From the NCBI GenBank assembly GCA_964035545.1, contig OZ037773.1, positions 1,740,751 through 1,804,750 of the forward strand: a DNA stretch of 64,000 nucleotides. Reading direction: 5' to 3'. How positions within the stretch are numbered: position 1 is the stretch's first letter; the number at the start of each line of letters is the position of its first letter. A program made the translations under genes and the position numbers. Positions 11,036-22,430 of the stretch are shown here, in pieces. The notes under the pieces are model-generated. The model ran no database searches. It saw only the letters and a list, made by a program, of their open reading frames with translations, and was not told where the DNA came from. Source of the DNA: Bugula neritina. Lineage: Eukaryota; Bryozoa; Gymnolaemata; Cheilostomatida; Bugulidae.

Positions 11036-11969
11036 TTGAGGTTTTAGATATTTTTTGATTGCTGTTAATTTTTGTTGTGTTCTATTATTATGTTTTGATA
11101 AACTGAAGACTTAATTTTATCAACCTTACTCCCAAGGTTTTACAGGAGCTTTTTGGTCATAGCTCTTGGTAAAATATGTTTGATAAAAGAATTTTGTGAA
11201 AGGCTTTGGCACTAGCTTTTTGACTGTCAGCTTTTTTGCTGTGTTAGGAGTTACTGCAGCTCAGAAAGTGAATGAGGGAAGTTGGCTGCACTCATTTGCT
11301 CATTAGTTTGCCTTTTGCTAGAAGATGCAAATAACTTACACGCTATTGCCAAAATAGTTGTATTATTGTATTATGTTATTTGTTGTGTCTAACTAATTTT
11401 AGTGAAAGTTCTGTAAGCAATAACTCTATTGATGAGTGTGAATTTAACTAGAATCTTTGTACTTTTATAGGTTACAGTATTATATGAAAATATAGATTGT
11501 TGACAATAAGCAGTAAATTGCATTGTCATCCATGCCATTCAGCATCCATGCTGTCACACTCATTTGCGAAAGTTGAGTTGAGGGCCTTGCTGAGACGAAG
11601 ACAGTGTAGTAGGATATTTTGATGACTATGAAAGTGAAATCAGCGACTCTGATGGTAAACTTCCAACTTTAAAAGAAGGTAATGACATTGAATATGAAAT
11701 AATATCATATAACCAGTTGCTATCACAAAATGAGAAAACGTTGTTACTGGCATTCAACTTTTACCACAGTCATTGACCGAGAGTGTTACTATCTACAGAG
11801 TCACTGACTGTTAGTCCACTCGATCAATGCCTCCCGTTTTAGCTAGTGTTTGTAGAAGTAAAAGTGAGCTACGCTGTCCTTTCCAAAATGATTGTGTTCA
11901 TTATGATAATCATAATGATTTTGGTGGTGATGATCATGATTGAAATAGTAATGAGTTGACTAATTTTAA
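11036..11969. other. Non-coding stretch, possibly the upstream part of the DUF7869-type relic
   Basis: A short open reading near 11600-11750 is acidic (DSVVGYFDDYESEISDSDG). It may be an N-terminal exon of the relic that starts at about 11970. Nothing else is recognisable. Confidence 0.35.
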
Positions 11970-14450
11970 ATGCAGCTGCTCAAAAATTGCATGTCCTTGT
12001 TTACCTTAACTGATTTGCTTGGCACGTATTTCGATTGCAAAGAGTAGACTGTGGAAGATTTAGATTTAGTTTTGAGAGCTGAATTACAAGCATTAATGAA
12101 TTGGGATTTTAATACTGTTGCTAAAAACAAAGGGCTTATAGCATCATGAAAAACCAGTGTGTAGACAACTTTTCCTTAAACTGCACGATATAGGTCATGA
12201 TAGGCTTGATAGTTTAGTAGCCCACCTCAAACAGGATGGCCTGTGAAAATGGCAAAGAAAACTCCGGTGTAAGAAAAAGTAATACAAGAAGTATCAATCT
12301 CAAATCTACCAAAAGTGTTGTTTGTTTTTCATAAAACTTCGCTGAAGAGTATGCCATCAAGCTCGCTGGACGAGTGCCTGGTTTTAAATCTTACAATATA
12401 TTTTTCCGACCATCAAAGATGACCAAGAGTTTTGTCTACAGTCAGTACATCACATGCGAATCAAGTGTCGGTCGTTGGCTCCACTATTTTTAGCAGCTTG
12501 TGGCACTCTACTACCATTTATCATTTTAAGCAGACCAGCTACTAATTTTTGTTGTTACTGTGTAGTAATTCGATCATCTTCTGTTCAGCGGACAAAATAA
12601 AAACAACTATATAATACATTATCCTCTATGGAGGTGCTTACAAAACGAACCAGCCAGAACATTGAACTAAACTTCATGATAGCTGACCACACTAAGTTTT
12701 TCCTTAATCAAACAATACCCTTATAAACAAGTGAATATATTTTAAATGAAAATATAGCAGTGCTCTATTTTATTTTCTAAAAACTACTTATTATATTAAC
12801 ATATTTCATTGTTGTGAAACTTGCTAACACTACTAACAACCTTGAAAGATAAAATTTTATGCTGCAATATAGGAGTAGCAACAAGGAGCTTATTAAAATA
12901 ACAGGGCGTGTTCGTTATAATATTATGATAATTACTTATATTGTAAGCTCCTCGCACTTGTATTTATATTAATACTGCGTTTTATATTATAAATCATTCA
13001 ATCTAATAAACTAGTAAATGATCTACATAATTATAAACGCATGCAAATTATTACCAATTACGACTATACAAATAGGTCATAACACAACAGATTAAGACAT
13101 TATGACAGTGTACACTGTACAGCAACAACTTGCACATTTACCACCATGCTTGCAAAGAAAAAGCCTGTTTGTCAGCTGTTGCGCACTTATCATTTGATTT
13201 TTGGCCAGCAAGTAAGACATGCTTTTCACTACTAATGTTCTTAACACTTTTCTCTCAAGCTTTCTGCCAACATTAATCTTTTAGTAACTATGACTACCAA
13301 ATGATAACTCTTATTTTATATAACTTAGTGTTTGACTATATTAAAAAAGCTAACTATCTAATTAATTGATATTTATTGATTTTATTGTTCTTTTTACAGT
13401 AATCAAAGTTACCGAAATTATTGATTGAATGTTACTTCAATTTTGGCCCTAACTACACTATCTATTCAATTGATTGCAGCCCGGTCTTATTTATTTTAAA
13501 ACACAGCGTAAATGTGCATTGTTTGGTGTCAGCAAGGAAGGTGATTATCAACAGCTGACCTATTTTATTGACGGAGAGCGACAAGTAAGGGAGCCAACAC
13601 CGTGATGCCATTTATTTACGATTACTCAAAGCGTCTTAATGTCAACCATGATGCACCTCTTTTGCTGCATGCAGATAACTGCTGGTATGTGTTTTAATTT
13701 TGATGTCATGTTTCCTAAATTATTTTTTCATTTTAAATATTTTCCTTTCCTTTTTCAAAATGTTACTGTGTAACAATCCAAGCATTTTCTGTTCAGTGGA
13801 CAGAATAAAAACAACTATATGATACATTACCTTCTATAGAAGTGCTTACAAAACGAACCAGCTAGAACATTGAATTAAATTTCATGATAGCTAGCCACAC
13901 TAAGTCTGCCCCTAATCAACATTTTGGCAATATCAAAAGGCACTTTGCAAAAGCTTTTGGTTCTTCCTTGGCAGAGTTAACTCAAGTTTGTCTCCCGCTA
14001 GTGATTTCTTATTCTGTTTTGTTCAGAAAAACAAATAAGTACTTTGTTTGCTATAATTCTTTGATACTTATTATTGGTTTTTGCAGGTTGTCAACAACTA
14101 TGCAGTAAAAACACTGCTTTGATAGTTGGAGATAGTACTGGAGATACTAGGGAAGTGGTCATGTATGACTAGGCTCAATTTCTTCCTCGATTTATCTGCC
14201 GTCTACAACACATACTCTTTTACCATCAGATAGCCCTCACTGCAGAAGTTGATAGGAGATTATGAGACAACTGAAGTTCTTAAAAAGTCTCTTGCTGCTG
14301 TAATTACATCGAAAGGTCCCGACTTTCAAAAGCAGTGGTATTTTTATGAGCAGATCAGGGAGATTTGTGAGTCAGATACTCAAGATCTCTTCTGCATTGG
14401 ACCATCTTTTCCTAAGCTTAAAGGTGAAGCTGTTGAGTCATATTAGATTA
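11970..14450 (+). pseudogene. Relic of a multicopy DUF7869-type gene, partly duplicated
   Basis: Blocks in several frames follow the order of a large uncharacterised invertebrate family that I know as DUF7869-containing. They are DLDLVLRAELQALMN (about 12055), CRQLFLKLHDIGHDRLDSL (12160), GRVPGFKSYNIFFRPSKMTK (12370) and TLLPFIILSRPATNFCCYC (12510). After a gap come PGLIYFKTQRKCALFGV (13480), GANTVMPFIYDY and LLLHADNC (13605-13680). GQNKNNYMIHY (13797), IASHTKSAPNQHFGNIKR (13887), VMYD...FLPRF (14160) and QWYFYEQIREIC (14332) follow. An intron is still readable: GTATGT at 13684 to TTCTGTTCAG at 13794 links HADNC to GQNKNN. Many frameshifts and stops show it is dead. The function of the family is unknown; copies are usually found in repeats. 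Confidence 0.65.
12553..12715 (+). repeat. First of two copies of the GQNKNN exon with its intron end
   Basis: This segment and 13772-13930 are about 85 percent alike and start inside the intron (TTCTGTTCAG acceptor in both). In the first copy the exon follows sequence coding for an earlier part of the protein, so middle exons are missing there. The codon for Trp in PLWRCLQ is intact here but is a stop in the second copy. Confidence 0.7.
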
Positions 14451-15559
14451 TATCTAAACTAAACCATACAAAAATAGAATCATGATACATTTTTCAACAG
14501 CATACAGATAATTATCAATGTTGGTAACAAATATAGCTGGGACATCCAATACTGAGTTTACAACTGTACCATCTGCTGCACCAGCAAGAAAACAGACCAA
14601 AAGGAAAAAATGGCAAAAACATTGTAATGATGGAGTGCAATATTGGAAGTTACAATATTTAATTAATTTTATTCACAATAATTAAAAATATAAGTTTTAA
14701 ATTGTTGGCGATTATTTGCATAACGCACACTGTATATTGTAGGTTTTCACACTCTGTTGTTCCTCAACCATGATGTGCTATTGTAGTGAATTTGTGTACA
14801 CGTCAGAACTCGGGTCCTAATAGCTGAGACCTGTGGAGGGCCCAACAATACAGAGTGCTCTTTCTGCAAACGGAGTTTCACTTCACACCGACGATTACGA
14901 ATCCATGCATAACAACACTCTGTCAACTATTTAGGTCAGGACCTAAAACACCGAAGGTCTCGTATTTAGACGGTACTGAAATGTAAGATTAACCTCTGCC
15001 TATTTGTACAGAGTAGCTAGGCATCTGCCGAGGCATGTGTAACTCTCTCTGCACCAACTTCTGAGATCAAGACATGAAATAAAGGAGGTCCCATGTGTAT
15101 GGGGAAAGAGGGATGCCAGCAGAAACTCTCCACACGGCGCAATTTAGAAACTGCTCAGAAATAACTTTTTTAGGGTAAATTCTTAGAAAATATTATTTGA
15201 ATGCTGTAAAGTTGTAATAATGCACTTGTTATTTTGATTAATGAAGCTCAAATGCTGCTTTTAAATTTTTATTTCATGCTGTTTTAAAAAGAGTTTATGT
15301 CTCAGCTTCAGCTAAATAAGAGTTCAGTAGCTACAACATCTTTTATGGGAATTGTCTGAAATTGAACAATAACCAATACTCTAATTATGGACAGTGTATA
15401 TAAAACTTGCAGTAGTTTGCTCAAAAGAAAAACATAAACCAGTTTATCCAACAGTTAGTGTCATTAGCTATTGTTTGATGTATTACAAGCATAAAAATCT
15501 TATTACATATATAAAAAACTAAATACGATAAATCAAGATGGCGACTGCTACATTTCCTG
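14451..15559. other. Non-coding stretch with one broken C2H2 zinc-finger motif
   Basis: At about 14853-14915 one frame reads CSFCKRSFTSHRRLRIH. This fits C-x2-C-x12-H, with the last His separated by a TAA stop. Such single fingers occur at the N-terminus of R2-like elements, so this may be a detached piece. Nothing else is recognisable. Confidence 0.4.
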
Positions 15560-16460
15560 TATACAAGAACTCAAAGAGTTGTTCTGCAAAACTGCTTTAG
15601 CGAAGAATTGTTGGTTACCTCTGGTGTACCCCAAGGATCAGTCATTGGCCCCAAACTCTTTTTATTGTATATTAACGACCTGCCTGATTGCCTCTCCTGT
15701 AAAGTTAGTTTATTTGCAGATGATACCATCATTTTTACATCTGTAAATAACTCAAATGACTCTGAAAGTTTTGAAAGAGACATAAACAACATATATGAAT
15801 GGTCTATAAAATGGGGCATGTGTTTCAATATTAAAAAGACCCAACTAATGATCTTCTCTAAAAGACCAAATTTTAATGGTACCTACACTTTCACAGGAGA
15901 AAAAGTTAGTGAGGTTGAAGAGGCCAAATATCTAGGCGTCATTATACAAAATAATCTAAAGTTTGCAAACATATAGAGCAAAAAGTTAAAAAGGCCTTTC
16001 AGATCCTGGGGTTGATAAGGCGAACACTATCAAACTCGCCGCGTAAAACAAAATTACTTGCTTTCACTTCCTTATGCCGCCCCATACTTGAGTATGAATG
16101 CCAGGTATTTGACCCTTATACACAAAAACTTGTAAATAAAATCGAGGGAGTTCAAAATCTGGCTATTCGATTTATAGGAAACTTAAAAGGCCGTACTGAC
16201 AGTGTGTCAGAGACCCGATAAAAATTAGGCCTCAGCACTCTGGAAGTCCGTCGTAGGGAGTCGAGAGTGAAGCTCTACAAGAAAATGGTGGGTAGCCCAA
16301 CAGAGATTTTCACTAAATTCTTGGAAGAAAACACCAATCTTGTTAATACTAATGTAACCACGTGTTTTCAGTCACAGAGATTGGTAACATCTCTCTTCAA
16401 ATCCTGGCCTATTTTATCATAGCTTCCTCCTTAGAACAATCAGGGACACTAGAATTGAAA
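15560..16460 (+). mobile_element. CR1/jockey-like LINE reverse transcriptase fragment (broken)
   Basis: The frame 15560-15975 carries RTQRVVL, VTSGVPQGSVIGP, LLYINDLPD, LFADDTIIF (catalytic Asp pair), MCFNIKKTQLM and KYLGVIIQNNLKF, the ordered motifs of CR1/jockey-type RTs. After a one-base frameshift near 15970 it continues with GLIRRTLSNSP, RPILEYECQVFDPYT and EGVQNLAIRF. A TAA stop at 16219-16221 is followed by LGLSTLEVRRRESRVKLYK. The 5' half, including the endonuclease, is absent. A 3' tail with a 90-bp tandem repeat and an ACAGAT-type short repeat (about 16750) follows. Confidence 0.8.
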
Positions 16461-16470
16461 TCGGTGTGGA

Positions 16471-16650
16471 GCAGACTGCTCACTTTTGTTCCCATTGAGC
16501 GTCCCTACCATTGCTTTCTTTTAATAGACCTCTACATCAATACATTTTATTTTGCTTTATGCAGACTGCTCACTTTTGTTCCCATTGAGCGTCCCTACCA
16601 TTGCTTTCTTTTAATAGACCTCTATATGAATACATTTTATTTTGCTCTAT
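16471..16650 (+). repeat. 90-bp tandem repeat, two units
   Basis: Units 16471-16560 and 16561-16650 are nearly identical. Because 90 is divisible by three, both read in the same frame of a short open stretch. It sits in the 3' tail of the LINE fragment and is best read as a local tandem duplication. Confidence 0.85.
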
Positions 16651-16699
16651 ACATTAAAAAAATTAGAAAAAAAATTGCCATTATAGTAACTCGTTGATC

Positions 16700-18256
16700 T
16701 CTGAGGCTTGCACGATGGTCCTACGGGATCCGCTGCAGGATCTACTTCATACAGATACAGATACAAGAAGCAACTGAGCATACACCAAATATAAAAAATA
16801 CGGAGAAAATCATAACTTGCTAAGATATAAATTTCAAAAATAGGCGAAGCAGCGGATTTTTTTTACTTTGATTATGGAAGTAAAGTTTTGGCAACAATGT
16901 AAAACATATTTTCCTAAATGTATAAATGAAAAAAAAACTGAAAAAATAGCCTGAAGCTTCTTGAGTAGAACGATACTAAATTTATTGACATTGTCTTCAA
17001 TTAAACACCTGTTGCTAATACTTTAAAAATGTAAACAAATAAAGCTTAAACAATTTTGAAGTACCCAACTTCAACAGCCATTCTTTTCAGAATAGAGATT
17101 TCAGAAAAGTTCAAGCGGGCTTATCAAAATCAGATGATAACTTGAGTTTTATTAACGCTAGGAACATAAAACCAACACCAACTTGTTCAGAGCGTTTTTT
17201 TATACATTGAAACAATAAAATCAATTTTCATAATTTCACCAACATTCCTGGTTTTGTGGTGGTGGTGGGTCACATATTTGATCTTATTAAATTATTATAC
17301 TCATACTGTCTAGTAGTAATACTAATGCAATAACTCGAACAACAACTTATTTTCAGTTTTAAAAAAGTGAAAATAAGGCTTATGATTATTACGTTTACAT
17401 TATGATCATCATTATTAGCAATTCAAATTCGACGCGGTTTAAACAGAAATTACATAATCTCCTACATAATGATGATAAAAACTTCACCTAGCTATGAAAC
17501 TGAAAATCAAAATGCAAATGTTAAATTTAATGTTAGACTTAGCCATAGTGAGAGTCATAGAGTGATAGTGTAACACTAACTGTGACTTAAATTTAATGTT
17601 AATTTACAAACCACTACTAGCCCCAGATCCACATTTACTGATTTAGTGTCAGTTTGACTTTCCCTTTGAGTCGCAGTTGCCGTTGGGCTGCACAAAGTGG
17701 CCATTTGTGCGAACATACGTGGTTCTACTTAAAATTTTATAATTATATAATATTTTAACCTTGAGAGCATCATTAATGGAGTGGTGGTGGATGGTTGTTG
17801 GTGTAGAACTAGAAGTGTTGGCACTGGCATTATCATTATCACTTGATTATTCGGATCAGAAGCGCACGTGTACACCAAGAAGGTCGCAGACGTAATGTGA
17901 GCAGAACTAGTAAGCCAATTAACGACGCTATCTAAATAGCCAATCAGAGCATTTCCAAGTACTACATGCTCCGCCACTGGTCTGCATATAGAAAATTCCG
18001 TGAAGTGAAACTGAAAAAAATAACTAGAAGCAGCCCTGAATCGAGATTGATTGAGTGCAGTAGTTCGGAGTTTCAAGTTGGGGTACAGAGTTTCAACGTA
18101 AATCTTCAACTCTAAACTCGACAATTCCAAGCTATTTCACTCAGACACCCCATTCCAAGCTGCTTATAGAAAGATTCGAAACAAAAGTAAAATATGTAAT
18201 TGTAGTTGTGTAGAGTTTTTAATTTTATTTTAAGTTCAATAATTAATTGATGATCT
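16700..18256. other. Non-coding stretch upstream of OPA3
   Basis: AT-rich, no recognisable coding sequence. The OPA3 promoter and 5' UTR should lie in the last few hundred bases. The minus-strand frame 17729-18130 has no recognisable content. Confidence 0.5.
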
Positions 18257-21200
18257 ATGTCGTCGTTTCCTGTTATTAAGTTATTCTCACTTTTTATAAA
18301 GCAATTGAGCAAACCCGCGGCTGGTTACATCAAAAGAAAAGCCAAAGAAAGTTACTTTATTAGGAAATATATTTGCATCCCACCCGCTCAACGTAAGACT
18401 AAGCATCAGCAAGTTTTAGTTTAACTTAAATTGTGTTTATCTTAAAAGGCTAACACTGGCTTATACTTATAGTTAATCACTTAATGTGATAGTTATAAAT
18501 TGTAGCTAGAACAGTATAAGTCCTAAACTTTACATCTTACAACTGATAATAATCAACAATATTATTAATAATGTTGGTAACACTAACATTAACAATATGA
18601 ATATGAATATTAAATATGAGTTTAAATATCGATATGAATACGGTTTCAACTCTGTCTCTTATATTCGTATTCATACTCATACTGGCACTGCCAATTGTAA
18701 ACCGTTGTGGTTTTTGTAGCCAGATCACGATTTTCAAAAAAAATTAAACAGTTCCACTATTAGTTTTTCTTTTCAAAAAATAGAACATTAACTTCAAGTT
18801 CCTAGAGCTATAGTTTAACTTTGCTTAGAGTTAGTCTTGTAGTAAATAATTGTCGTATTACTATTTCGTTTACTATTACTATTAGTGAATTATTTTATCA
18901 TTTATGACCATTAATATTAGTTGTAACTTGTATCTATACTCCTTAGTCCAACCACGGAAAGGGAATATTCTGGTAGTGAGGGCCACATTGTAAACTTCAG
19001 TTTGAGCTGGGGGGGGGGAGAAACCACAGCATCAGTATTTACTATTTTATAAATTACTTTATTGCAAAACTTTTTGAATCATTGCACAGTTAAGTCCCAA
19101 TAGTGATTGCAGGCTGCATGTTTTGTAGCATGTGTAGAAATAAGACATTTAAAAGGTGGTTTTTCGCTCTAATTCTTGTTTACGTGTCAAAACTAATTTT
19201 AGCTCTATGCCTTCGAGGGCCACATAATTGTAGGCTGTGGGCCACATTCATTTATGAAGCCGCCAGTTGGACAGCCCTGCCTTAGTCTTTACTCTTTTAA
19301 TTTAACCTAATACTTAGGCCTACATCGTACACGTTGTCTTCATCTATACTCATAGTGATTGCCATAGTGAAACAGATAGTCGATTCAAATTTCAACTTAA
19401 AGTCAATTTTAGCTTTACAGTCTACTTTTACTTTCAGTCTTGCTCAGTGTCAGTATGAGTATGATTGTCACTCATTCTTAAGTGTCTCAATGCTGACCTG
19501 GTCTCATGACTACAGTGATGAACTCATAATGATAATGGTAATAACTTTCACAAGAACAATAATTATGATTATAATTTCAACATAATGGTACTATAATTAT
19601 TCTACGGACACAAACTGAAACTGAATGCAATAGACTACATTAGTATTGGTGTATTACTGTTACTCGAGGTTTGAAGGTGATCAAAGATCATGCTCATAGT
19701 AATAGTTATACTTGTAGTTTTATTGTTACTATTGGTAATAAATTACTAAATTAATCATTTAGTGCATAGAGTTTTACTATAACTATGAGTATGACTTATT
19801 AGCTCTGCATTCAGTTCCACCATCATTATGATTATGACTATGGGTATTAGTATGTTTAATGGCTAGCAGTAGCTGTATTCCACATATTATTAACATAATA
19901 GCAACATTAATATATTATAATATAATATAATATATTAATGTATACTATACCGATTTTTATTTACATTGATAATGCATAGTTATGATGATCATAATATAAA
20001 ACTTAGTTACAATAAATGCAATATTTATGATTCACTATTTAGCAATTATGTTAGATTATTGTCATTAGAGGATTCAATTCAAAAAATATTTGTTACCATG
20101 GTTATATGACAATTTAATACATAATCAGACTTGTTGTTTTCAAGTGGATGGCATCACATAATTAGGTCACTTTGCTGAATTTAGGACACACTTGATATCT
20201 TCATTTTTCATCTATAAAGCTCTAGCTGCTATTGTATTGGTGTTTTATCTAATACTAGTGAGCTGTTTACAATTAAAACCCTATAATTAAATATTTTTTA
20301 TATTATTAGTCAAATACATAGGTTTTCCTAATAACTTTTACAGCACTGTTTGTGAAACTTATTTTATAATTCACAAATAGCCCAGCTTTTACTCTTTTAA
20401 ATAAGTCAAGTAGTTATCAACTGTTGAAGTAGAGTTATATTAGTAGGATTTTTGTTCTAGTAGTAATAAGTTATTAGAAAAAGAATATAAAAACGTTTAT
20501 TTGCCGATAGGTTCCATCTTGATCTTAACTTTGTTATTCATTTCCAATCTTGAGCTAAAGCTTCAAGCCTGTAGAAAGTCTACTTTGTGTTGTTATTGTG
20601 TTTACAATGTTTCATTCTATTAATTTCTATTGTATTTCATTGATATCTATTAGTAAAATGTCAGAGTAATCTACCTGGAATTGTCATTGAATTTATTTAG
20701 TAACAGCAAGTGTGATTGTCAAACAATATGTTCAATGCTCACCAGTAGTAACACTAACATGTAAACACCTAAGTGTTTTGTCAGCGTCTATAATCGTTGC
20801 AGTTTATCACCGATGTGATGTGAGACTGAGAATCTGGACTTCCGGGGCAAGAAAAAGGTCGGGTTATAAAATACCCCCACTAACAGAGGAAAGAGCCATT
20901 GATGACGGAGCAGATCTTTTGGGAGAGACATTCATATTTGGAGTAGCTGTTGGTTAGTTTCTATCAGTGCAGATTGTACTAAATAAGGTGGATGATTCAT
21001 TTGTATACAATTTATACTGTTGTAATGCCTTACGTGTTACTTATATGTATATGGTATAGTATAGTATAGTATAGTGTATAATATGTATATTACAGTATCT
21101 AGTGCAAGGGTGGGCAACTTCTTTTGCATGAGGGCCAAGTTCAGCAGTCATGATTGTACACATATTAAATTTTATCATAATAAACTAATTTGTCACCAAA

Positions 21201-21905
21201 CCTATGCTGTGTTAATCAGAATCCACATAACAGTTTTTACTTATTTGAGCATTAAAAGAGCCACTGAAAAATGAGCACAGGGCCACAGGTGGCTCTAGGG
21301 CCCCTGTTGCCCATCCCTGCTGTATAGTATAGTAAATACTCGCGCAAGTTTATAGTCACTATCCCTGTGAGAAACCCCTGATAGAAAGGGTTTTTGTGAA
21401 AGCGGGCTAAGGACTTATTTAGATGAGGTACAGGAAGCAATTATGACTGGATGCTCTTCCTAACATCACCATCTATGGCTTTTGTCAGGGCTCGAACCCA
21501 TGACCTTCTCTTTTACTAGGCAAACGCTCAAACCCCTAGACCACGGCTGCTCCCTTGTATAGTATAGTAAATAGTGTATAGTAAATAGTCTAGACTCTAG
21601 TAGATAGACAATTTTCTAGAGTAGTATACACTATACAGACTATTATAATATAACGAAACAAGCTTTACAGGAATTATTATATTCTGTTAGGTTTGCTGGG
21701 CTTTGAGTATCACAGACAGGCGCGTAATTCAGCCATGAAGGAAGAAAAACAAGAGCATAGCCTTAGGAGTTTAACCCGAGATACCAAAAAGTTACGAGAG
21801 CTGGTGAATACGCAGAGTAATGATCTAGATGAGCTGGTGAGGCTAGTCGAAGTCATTCGGAACAAATCTGTGTCAGGCTCCAATCAGAAGCAACCAACTC
21901 GCTGA
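18257..21905 (+). CDS. OPA3: OPA3-like mitochondrial/outer membrane lipid metabolism regulator, three exons
   Basis: Exon 1 is 18257-18392, exon 2 is 20803-20952, exon 3 is 21691-21905 (TGA), giving 166 aa against about 180 in vertebrates. Exon 1 begins MSSFPVIKLFSLFIKQLSKP and ends KYICIPPAQ, matching the family start (FP-x-AKL...QxSKP...TYICLPPAQ). Exon 2 starts YHRCDVRLR and has LTEERAIDDGADLLGETFIF, matching the family's [20 protein letters not shown]. Exon 3 is a coiled coil (FEYHRQARNSAMKEEKQ) as in OPA3. Donors are GTAAGA and GTTAGT; acceptors are TTGCAG and CTGTTAG. OPA3 proteins are anchored to mitochondria through the N-terminal hydrophobic segment, and loss causes 3-methylglutaconic aciduria in humans. 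The first intron falls after the first base of a Leu codon following PPAQ, the same place as human intron 1. The second intron is extra. The gene looks intact. Confidence 0.93.
18941..19287. mobile_element. hAT-type MITE in OPA3 intron 1 with 8-bp target duplication
   Basis: An 8-bp direct repeat CCTTAGTC occurs at 18941-18948 and 19280-19287. The 331-bp element between ends in AGTTGGACAGCCCTG, the reverse complement of a CAGGGCTGTCCAACT terminus of the CAGGG hAT type. It contains GAGGGCCACAT motifs on both sides. The left terminus (CAACCACGG) is decayed. There is no transposase. Confidence 0.7.
19288..20802 (+). other. Rest of OPA3 intron 1
   Basis: AT-rich intron sequence with short palindromic TATAAT runs near 19910-19945. 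No gene is seen inside. Confidence 0.6.
21030..21104. repeat. TATAG/GTATA microsatellite
   Basis: A run of TATAG units at 21053-21080 continues in broken form. The same sequence recurs at 21321-21338 and 21556-21573, around inserted elements. Confidence 0.8.
21105..21319. mobile_element. hAT-type MITE in OPA3 intron 2
   Basis: The 215-bp element begins CAAGGGTGGGCAAC and ends GTTGCCCATCCCTG, which is its near-perfect inverted match. Internal GGGCCA motifs near both ends are typical of this MITE type. A clean target duplication cannot be read because it sits in a TATAG microsatellite. Confidence 0.75.
21321..21573 (-). mobile_element. tRNA-derived SINE on the minus strand with a perfect 18-bp target duplication
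   Basis: The 18-bp sequence TGTATAGTATAGTAAATA flanks the element at 21321-21338 and 21556-21573 without a mismatch. Read on the minus strand, the SINE starts GGGAGCAGCCGTGGTCTAG, has a polymerase III A-box-like segment, then a B box GGTTCGAGCCC (about 21487-21497), then a tRNA-unrelated body ending near 21339. The perfect duplication indicates recent insertion. A diverged relative sits in each of the three array units (35876-36077, 47340-47462, 58593-58708). Confidence 0.85.
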
Positions 21906-21942
21906 GTGAACTTGTAGCGCCCTGTTTGCTGGGAGTAGCAGT

Positions 21943-22077
21943 GCAGTCAGTTAAATGACTCTGAGTAGTACAGTCAGTGACACCACTTTGAGTACTGCAG
22001 TCAGTGACATCACTCTGAGTAGTACAGTCAGTGACATCACTCTGAGTAGTACAGTCAGTGACATCACTCTGAGTAGT
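21943..22077. repeat. 27-bp minisatellite, five units, after the OPA3 stop
   Basis: Five units of 27 bp (consensus core CAGTCAGTGACATCACTCTG) lie 38 bases past the stop, in the presumed 3' UTR. As 27 is divisible by three the array is open in several frames; the minus strand reads a 9-residue repeat TTQSDVTDC. Confidence 0.9.
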
Positions 22078-22424
22078 GCTACTCTGTGTTTGTGAAAGTC
22101 CTGTCATTTGCTGTTATGATTATAATAAGTATGATAAATTCAAGGGCATGTAGATATGGATTTTTGGTTTAATTGTTGATAAAGTTTTTCCCAGAATACA
22201 AGTTTGAAATTTAGGATCACTAATTTATTTACCTGCATGAGGTACATAACATACTGCATTAATAGTACATAATATACTCTGTTAATGGTACATAACTTTA
22301 AGAGCTGAGAATAATACCTTTTGTTGCAATAATTTATTATGTGATTTTTATACAGAGTGGTGATGAATAACATAATATATATTATATTGTAAATTGCACC
22401 GTTTTTCACTGTAAAATATTTCCC

Positions 22425-22430
22425 AATAAA
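22425..22430 (+). terminator. Possible OPA3 polyadenylation signal AATAAA
   Basis: An AATAAA hexamer about 520 bases after the OPA3 stop. It is a plausible 3' end, but there is no transcript evidence. Confidence 0.4.

Noticed and set aside
21943-22077. CRISPR-like array
   Set aside because: Units are contiguous without spacers; it is a minisatellite in a eukaryotic 3' UTR.
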